From JAFAVZ01 sp036009105 (lineage in GTDB: Bacteria > Acidobacteriota > Thermoanaerobaculia > Gp7-AA8): 10,848 nucleotides of DNA. Every line of letters starts with the position of its first letter. Position 1 is the stretch's first letter. Positions 7,005 to 10,848 of the stretch are shown piece after piece. The stretch lies in NCBI GenBank assembly GCA_036009105.1, contig DASYMJ010000232.1, forward strand, positions 1-10,848, written 5' to 3'. The position numbers were made by a program, and so were the translations under genes. The notes beneath the pieces were generated by a model, which did not search any database, was not told the DNA's origin, and was given only the letters and a program-made list of their open reading frames with translations.

Positions 7005-8011
7005 TGTCGAACCAACTGCTGATCGTCGCCGGCCTGGTCGCGGTCGCGCTGGCCTTCGACTACATCAACGGCTTCCACGACGCGGCGAACTCCATCGCCA
7101 CGATCGTCTCCACCCGCGTGCTCTCGCCGGGGCAGGCCGTCATCTGGGCCGCGTTTTTCAACTTCGTGGCCGCCTTCGGTTTCGGCACCGCGGTGGCCAA
7201 GACCATCGGCACCGGGATGATCGAGCTGAGCGCCGTCACGTTCGGCGTCGTCTTCGCCGGCCTGGTCGGCGCCATCATCTGGGATCTCATCACCTGGTAC
7301 TTCGGCCTGCCCACCAGCTCCTCCCACGCGCTGATCGGCGGCTACGCCGGCGCGGCCATCGCCCGGGCCATGTCCTTCGACGTGATCATTCCCCACGGCT
7401 GGACCAAGACGCTCATCTTCATCGTGGTCTCGCCGCTGATCGGCCTCTTCGCCGGCCTGGCGCTGATGACCGGCACGTTCTGGCTCTTCCAGCGCGCGAC
7501 GCCGCTGCGGGTGGACAAGTGGTTCCGCCGCCTGCAGTTGCTCTCCGCCGCCGCCTTCAGCCTCAGCCACGGCACGAATGACGCGCAGAAGACCATGGGC
7601 ATCATCACCACGGTGCTCGTCACGGCGCACTATCTGCCGGACGCGAAGGTCATCCCCCTCTGGGTCATCCTCTCCGCTCATGCCGCCATCGGCCTGGGGA
7701 CGCTGGCCGGCGGCTGGCGCATCATCCATACCATGGGCTCCAAAATCACCAAGCTGCAGCCGGTGGGCGGGTTCGCCGCCGAGACGGGCGCCGCGATCGC
7801 CATCTTCACGGCGACGCACTTTGGTATCCCGGTCTCGACCACGCATGCCATCACCGGGGCGATCGTCGGCGTGGGCGCGACGCGCCGGCTGTCCGCCGTG
7901 CGCTGGGGCGTGGCCTCGCGGATCGTCTGGGCCTGGGTGCTGACCATTCCCGCTGCCGGCCTCATCGGCGCGTGCACGTTCTGGACGATCCGCGCCCTGG
8001 GCGCGAACTAA
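7004..8011 (+). CDS. pit: PiT family inorganic phosphate transporter
   Basis: This 335-residue inner-membrane protein is a low-affinity cation-coupled phosphate symporter of the PHO4/PiT family. The two inverted half-repeats are plain. The first has GFHDAANSIAT (23-33) and GLPTSSSHALIGG (101-113). The second has SHGTNDAQK (188-196) and GIPVSTTHAITGAIVGVG (274-291). About ten hydrophobic segments fill the rest. The length fits the short bacterial PiT form, without the large central loop of some members. The coupling ion (proton or sodium) cannot be read from the sequence. The ATG overlaps the DUF47 stop and has no strong Shine-Dalgarno, pointing to translational coupling. The last base of its TAA is the first base of the terminator-like repeat. 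Confidence 0.96.
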   Translation: MSNQLLIVAGLVAVALAFDYINGFHDAANSIATIVSTRVLSPGQAVIWAAFFNFVAAFGFGTAVAKTIGTGMIELSAVTFGVVFAGLVGAIIWDLITWYFGLPTSSSHALIGGYAGAAIARAMSFDVIIPHGWTKTLIFIVVSPLIGLFAGLALMTGTFWLFQRATPLRVDKWFRRLQLLSAAAFSLSHGTNDAQKTMGIITTVLVTAHYLPDAKVIPLWVILSAHAAIGLGTLAGGWRIIHTMGSKITKLQPVGGFAAETGAAIAIFTATHFGIPVSTTHAITGAIVGVGATRRLSAVRWGVASRIVWAWVLTIPAAGLIGACTFWTIRALGAN

Positions 8012-8036
8012 TGTAGGGCCGGCTCTCTGCCGGCCC
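8011..8036 (+). terminator. Hairpin arm 1 of terminator-like inverted repeat
   Basis: A perfect 8-bp stem, GGGCCGGC (8016-8023) and GCCGGCCC (8029-8036), encloses a TCTCT loop directly after the PiT stop. No U-tract follows, so termination would be by stable structure or with Rho. The arm pairs as an inverted repeat with 8067-8092, matching 22 of 26 positions. It belongs to a TGTAGGGCCGG...CCGGCCC type of short repeat that I recall from other high-GC genomes. Confidence 0.65.
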
Positions 8037-8066
8037 AATCGCGGCATACCGGATCGGCCCATTACT

Positions 8067-8092
8067 GGGCCGGTTGAGAACCGGCCTTACAT
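8067..8092 (-). terminator. Hairpin arm 2 of terminator-like inverted repeat
   Basis: This arm holds a perfect stem GGCCGGTT (8068-8075) and AACCGGCC (8079-8086) with loop GAG. Read on the minus strand, it begins with ATGTAA, which supplies the last Met codon and the stop of the small membrane gene. A further hairpin, GGCCCA (8056-8061) with TGGGCC (8066-8071), can form as an alternative. The two arms together look like a bidirectional terminator between convergent genes. Confidence 0.65.
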
Positions 8093-8353
8093 CAGCCAGC
8101 GCAACTGCAGCAGGAGGTAGCCCGCCGTCACCAGCCACAGCGCAAAGGCGACGACGAAGAGGCGCATGGACGCGAAGCGGCGGCTGAGGAGCCAGGTCAG
8201 CAGGGCGCTCGTGGCGAGGATGAGGAGGGGAGCCCACCAGGCCATGGGATCGACCTGGAAGCCGCGGGCCAGGCGGAGGGCGGCCATGATCAAGGGAACA
8301 AAGGTGATCAGGCTCACCAGCAGCAGGACGATGGCCAGGACTCGCTGAAGCAC
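8087..8353 (-). CDS. Small membrane protein of unknown function
   Basis: This 88-residue protein starts at GTG (8353 to 8351) and has three likely membrane helices (about 4-26, 40-56 and 64-84). Short charged turns separate them, with an RLARG loop and an LSRRFASMR loop suggesting positive-inside orientation. I do not recognise a family. It is likely real because it fills the gap, is entirely membrane-like, faces the PiT gene convergently and is divergent from rpmE, sharing a promoter region with it. A weak GGAA lies seven bases before the start. Its last Met codon and its stop lie within a dispersed repeat arm, so its C-terminus may have been set by repeat insertion. The opposite-strand 60-residue frame at 8166-8348 has no such character. 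Confidence 0.6.
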   Translation of the reverse strand: MLQRVLAIVLLLVSLITFVPLIMAALRLARGFQVDPMAWWAPLLILATSALLTWLLSRRFASMRLFVVAFALWLVTAGYLLLQLRWLM

Positions 8354-8420
8354 AGAATTTTTCCGATATACTCGCCGTTTCCCGAGAGTCAGACTAGCTT
8401 ACAGACCTGAGGTTAAGTTC
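8354..8420. promoter_or_regulatory. Divergent promoter region and rpmE leader
   Basis: For rpmE, TATACT at 8367-8372 is a good -10 box, with CTGAAG (8345-8350) as a possible -35 at 16-bp spacing. Transcription would begin near 8379. The same TATA core (8367-8370) reads as TATATC on the minus strand and could serve the small membrane gene. In the roughly 40-nt rpmE leader, CTTA (8398-8401) and ACC (8405-8407) can pair with GGT (8411-8413) and TAAG (8414-8417), placing the GAGG Shine-Dalgarno (8409-8412) inside a small hairpin. Confidence 0.45.
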
Positions 8421-8645
8421 ATGAAACCAGAGATTCATCCCCAATACCAGCAGGTTCCGGTCCACTGCGCCTGCGGCGAAACGTGGTCCACCGGCTCGAC
8501 CCGGAAAGAGCTCCGCGTCGAGATCTGCTCCAAGTGCCACCCCTTCTTCACCGGCAAGCAGAAGCTGGTCGACTCGGCCGGCCGTATCGACCGCTTCAAG
8601 CAGCGCTTCGCCAAGAAGGCGGAAGTCAAGGAAGTGAAGAAATAA
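8421..8645 (+). CDS. rpmE: Ribosomal protein bL31
   Basis: This 74-residue protein is the large-subunit protein L31, zinc-containing (C+) form. The metal ligands are visible as Cys 16 and Cys 18 in HCACG and Cys 36 and Cys 39 in CSKC, followed by the family signature HPFFTGKQK. It begins MKPEIHPQY as in typical L31, and its basic tail (KKAEVKEVKK) is normal. A GAGG Shine-Dalgarno at 8409-8412 sits eight bases before ATG. It leads the operon with the DUF1385 gene and prfA; its TAA overlaps the next ATG by one base (TAATG). The Cys set means it depends on zinc, in contrast to the zinc-free paralogue some bacteria use in zinc starvation. Whether this genome also has that paralogue is not visible here. 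Confidence 0.97.
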   Translation: MKPEIHPQYQQVPVHCACGETWSTGSTRKELRVEICSKCHPFFTGKQKLVDSAGRIDRFKQRFAKKAEVKEVKK

Positions 8646-9664
8646 TGTCCCTCCGGCGCGCATGGACCGCGGCCAACAGGCTGATCGCCGGCACCTTCGG
8701 GGCCGTCACCAACGGCCTCACTACGTCCATGCCGTCGGGCCTTCCTGACCGGAACGTCGACATGCTCATCGGCGGTCAGGCGGTGCTGGAGGGCGTGATG
8801 ATGCGCTCTCTCACCGGTTACTCCGTCGCCGTGCGGAAGCCGAACGGCGGCGTCGCCATCCGCAAGGACAAGCTCGTCTCCGTCACCACGCGGTATCCCT
8901 TCCTCAAGCTCCCCGTCCTCCGCGGCTCCGTCGTCCTCATCCAGTCCCTCATCCTCGGCATGCGCGCGCTGAACTATTCGGCCAGCGTCTCGACGGAAGG
9001 GAAGGAAGGGGAAGCGGAGATGTCCAACTGGGCCATCGCCGGCACGATGCTGATGGCTCTGGCCCTGGCGGTGGGTGTCTTCATCCTCGCGCCGCTCGGC
9101 ATCACGAACCTGATCCGGCACTATCTCGCGCCGGGGATGAACAACCTCGCGTACAACCTGCTCGACGGCCTGATCCGGGCGGTGTTCTTCTTCGCCTACA
9201 TCGGCTCGATCTCCTTCATGAGCGAGATCCGGCGCGTCTTCCAGTACCACGGCGCCGAGCACAAGACGGTCTACACGTTCGAGGCGAACGAGGATCTCAC
9301 GGTGGAGAACGCCCGCACGAAGTCGACGCTCCACCCGCGCTGCGGCACGAGCTTCCTGCTCTTCGTGATGGCCATCTCCATCCTGGTCTTCTCGCTGGTG
9401 CCGTCCGCCGCGCCGTTCTACGTCAAGTTCGCCGCGCGCGTGGTGCTCATCCCGCTGATTGCCGGCCTGGCGTACGAGGTCATCCGCTTCTCCGCGCGGC
9501 ACCTCGCCAACCCCGTCTGCCGCGCCCTCACCCGCCCCGGCATGTGGCTCCAGAAGATCACGACCAAGGAGCCGGACGACCAGCAGCTCGAGATCGCCAT
9601 CGTCGCGCTGAAGGAAGCGCTGCTGTACGACGTGGTGGAGCCCGAGCGCGCCGCCGTCGCCTAG
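8645..9664 (+). CDS. DUF1385 family membrane protein (YqhQ-like)
   Basis: This 339-residue membrane protein belongs to the DUF1385 family (Bacillus YqhQ), whose biochemical role I do not know. Family motifs seen are GGQAVLEGVMMR (43-54), YHGAEHK (201-207), HPRCGTSF (230-237) and a C-terminal PGMWLQKITTKEPDDQQLE (298-316). Hydrophobic segments lie at about 93-110, 128-152, 172-194, 235-258 and 262-282. The start is the ATG overlapping the rpmE stop; the longer frame from 8483 runs through rpmE and is not used. The stretch GKEGEAE (119-125) before the second helix is charged and probably exposed. The family is often encoded between rpmE and prfA in distant bacteria, which hints at a link with translation or the cell envelope during growth. 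The conserved His and Cys residues could bind a metal. Confidence 0.9.
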   Translation: MSLRRAWTAANRLIAGTFGAVTNGLTTSMPSGLPDRNVDMLIGGQAVLEGVMMRSLTGYSVAVRKPNGGVAIRKDKLVSVTTRYPFLKLPVLRGSVVLIQSLILGMRALNYSASVSTEGKEGEAEMSNWAIAGTMLMALALAVGVFILAPLGITNLIRHYLAPGMNNLAYNLLDGLIRAVFFFAYIGSISFMSEIRRVFQYHGAEHKTVYTFEANEDLTVENARTKSTLHPRCGTSFLLFVMAISILVFSLVPSAAPFYVKFAARVVLIPLIAGLAYEVIRFSARHLANPVCRALTRPGMWLQKITTKEPDDQQLEIAIVALKEALLYDVVEPERAAVA

Positions 9665-9680
9665 CCCGGCGCTCCTCGCC

Positions 9681-9721
9681 GTGTCATCCTGAAGCCGCGC
9701 GGACGGCGAAGGATCCGTACC
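9681..9721 (+). repeat. Dispersed palindromic repeat, copy 3
   Basis: This 41-nt element is the most regular of the three copies and nearly fills the 58-nt gap before prfA. It folds through ATCCT (9686-9690) with AGGAT (9710-9714) and GCCG (9694-9697) with CGGC (9704-9707). The prfA Shine-Dalgarno, AAGGA at 9709-9713, lies in the outer stem. Confidence 0.78.
9709..9713 (+). promoter_or_regulatory. prfA ribosome binding site inside repeat copy 3
   Basis: AAGGA stands nine bases before ATG 9723 and is the only Shine-Dalgarno candidate in the gap. It is part of the repeat, so the repeat itself supplies the translation signal and can hide it in a hairpin. Confidence 0.55.
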
Positions 9722-9722
9722 T

Positions 9723-10802
9723 ATGTACGAAAAACTCGACGAAATCGAAAAACGCTACGACGAGCTCCAGCGCAAGATCGGCGACCCTGGCGTCACCACC
9801 GACGTCGCCGCCTTCCGCGAGGCGATGAAGGCCATCGCCGAGATCGAGGAGGTCACGGCGAAGTACCGCGAGCTCCGGCAGGTGCAGAAGGGCCTCGCCG
9901 AAACGCGGGAGATGCTCAACACGCTCAAGGGCGATGACGACCTGCGCGAGCTGGCCGAGCTGGAGCTGGCGGACCTGGAGGCGAAGGAGCCGGTGCTGGA
10001 GAGCGAGATCCGCGTCCTCCTCCAGCCGAGAGACCCGAACGATGAGAAGAACGTCTTCGTCGAGATCCGCGCCGGTACGGGCGGGGACGAGGCCTCGCTC
10101 TTCGCCGCCGAGATCATGCGCATGTACATCCGCTACGCGGAGCAGAAGCGCTGGAAGGTGGACATCACGGACGCGAACTACTCCTCCGTGAACGGCGTCA
10201 AGGACGCGACGATTCAGATCGAGGGCAACAAGGTCTACTCCCGTCTCAAGTTCGAGTCCGGCGTGCACCGCGTGCAGCGCGTGCCGCAGACCGAGACGCA
10301 GGGCCGCATCCACACGTCCGCCATCACCGTGGCCGTGCTCCCCGAGGCCGAGGACATCGACATCCAGATCTTCGAGAAGGACCTGCGCATCGACACCTTC
10401 TGCTCTTCCGGCCCCGGCGGCCAGTCGGTGAACACGACCTACTCCGCGGTGCGCATGACCCACCTCCCCACGGGCGTGGTGGTCTCCTGCCAGGACGAGA
10501 AGTCGCAGATCAAGAACCGGGCGAAGGCGCTGAAGGTGCTGAAGGCGCGCCTCTACGACATCGAGCGCCAGAAGCGCGAGGCCGAGCTGTCGGCGACCCG
10601 CAAGAGCATGATCGGCAGCGGCGACCGCTCCGAAAAGATCCGCACCTACAACTTCCCCCAGGACCGCGTGACCGACCACCGCATCGGCCTGACCGTGCAC
10701 AACCTTCCCGACATCATGAACGGCAACCTCGACGTGATCATCAACCCGCTCAGCTCCCACTTCCAGGCCGAGAAGCTGCGCGAGGCGGTAGAGGCGAAGT
10801 AA
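9723..10802 (+). CDS. prfA: Peptide chain release factor 1
   Basis: RF1 ends translation at UAA and UAG codons. The 359-residue length is standard. Seen in order are the helical N-terminal domain (1-105), a domain-2 start with AGTGGDEASLFA (117-128), the codon-recognition tripeptide PQT (188-190) inside RVPQTETQGRIHTS, and the peptidyl-transferase motif GGQ (232-234) in SSGPGGQSVNTTYS. The C-terminal signature RTYNFPQDRVTDHRIG (307-322) follows. PxT rather than SPF marks it as RF1, not RF2; the middle residue varies in the family, so Gln is not alarming. The GGQ Gln is the usual target of the methyltransferase PrmC, probably the next gene. The ATG is preceded by AAGGA in a dispersed repeat. 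Confidence 0.97.
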   Translation: MYEKLDEIEKRYDELQRKIGDPGVTTDVAAFREAMKAIAEIEEVTAKYRELRQVQKGLAETREMLNTLKGDDDLRELAELELADLEAKEPVLESEIRVLLQPRDPNDEKNVFVEIRAGTGGDEASLFAAEIMRMYIRYAEQKRWKVDITDANYSSVNGVKDATIQIEGNKVYSRLKFESGVHRVQRVPQTETQGRIHTSAITVAVLPEAEDIDIQIFEKDLRIDTFCSSGPGGQSVNTTYSAVRMTHLPTGVVVSCQDEKSQIKNRAKALKVLKARLYDIERQKREAELSATRKSMIGSGDRSEKIRTYNFPQDRVTDHRIGLTVHNLPDIMNGNLDVIINPLSSHFQAEKLREAVEAK

Positions 10803-10824
10803 GAGGGCGAGGTAGGATGGTGCC

Positions 10825-10848
10825 ATGACAGCGCGCTTCACGGAGATT
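10825..10848 (+). CDS. Start of a further gene, cut by the window edge (possibly prmC)
   Basis: Eight codons, MTARFTEI, begin at ATG 10825, 22 bases after the prfA stop. AGGA at 10814-10817 is a well-placed Shine-Dalgarno; the same bases form a GGTAGGAT box like the promoter boxes elsewhere in the window. In many bacteria prfA is followed by prmC, encoding the RF1/RF2 glutamine methyltransferase, so that is the best guess. Eight residues cannot confirm it. Confidence 0.4.

Noticed and set aside
8166..8348. A 60-codon plus-strand frame opposite the small membrane gene
   Set aside because: It is very Arg-rich, has no plausible fold or ribosome site, and the minus-strand frame has coherent membrane helices.
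8483..8644. An N-terminal extension of the DUF1385 protein running through rpmE
   Set aside because: It overlaps bL31 in another frame; family similarity and the TAATG junction place the start at 8645.
10284..10292. PQT in place of PAT in the RF1 codon-recognition tripeptide
   Set aside because: The middle residue of PxT is variable among RF1 proteins; Pro and Thr are kept, so stop-codon specificity should be normal.
9684..10841. A 385-codon minus-strand frame opposite prfA
   Set aside because: The prfA frame carries all RF1 motifs; the antisense translation is Leu/Val/Asp/His repetitive and unrecognisable.

Overview
The window looks like an ordinary chromosomal stretch from a high-GC, diderm bacterium. 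The outer membrane is indicated by a signal-peptide porin ending in Phe. The rpmE–DUF1385–prfA gene order, two families of short dispersed palindromic repeats and promoter-like GGTAnnnT boxes placed just upstream of start codons together suggest Acidobacteriota or a neighbouring phylum. That placement is an inference from memory of such genomes, not a computed result. No tRNA, rRNA, CRISPR array, insertion sequence or phage gene was seen.

Layout. (1) 119-3142: a very large soluble sensor histidine kinase (GAF-PAS-GAF-PAS-PAS-HisKA-HATPase) without its own receiver; its reading frame is open to the left edge of the window. (2) 3166-8011: a phosphate-type module, all on the plus strand: an outer-membrane porin, a PhoB-like response regulator, a PhoR-like membrane kinase, a DUF47/PhoU-like protein and a PiT phosphate transporter. 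A 100-bp inverted pair of dispersed repeats lies between porin and regulator. (3) 8011-8092: a GC-rich inverted repeat that punctuates convergent genes and probably ends transcription from both sides. (4) 8087-8353, minus strand: a small three-helix membrane protein. (5) 8421-10848: a translation operon, rpmE (bL31), a DUF1385/YqhQ-like membrane protein and prfA (RF1), then the first eight codons of a further gene, by synteny probably prmC.

How the parts may work together. PhoR-PhoB pairs normally respond to phosphate through a PhoU protein and the Pst ABC transporter. Here the two-component pair is followed directly by a PhoU-relative (DUF47) and the PiT symporter, with a porin on the other side, and no Pst gene is visible. 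A simple reading is porin entry across the outer membrane, PiT uptake across the inner membrane, and DUF47 either gating PiT or reporting to the kinase. In the translation operon, stop and start codons overlap (TAATG), and the Shine-Dalgarno of prfA lies inside a copy of the dispersed repeat.

I did not find a clearly new system. The most interesting points are the Pst-less PhoBR-DUF47-PiT arrangement, the repeats used as translation and termination signals, the likely leaderless starts, and the conserved His/Cys motifs of the DUF1385 membrane protein.
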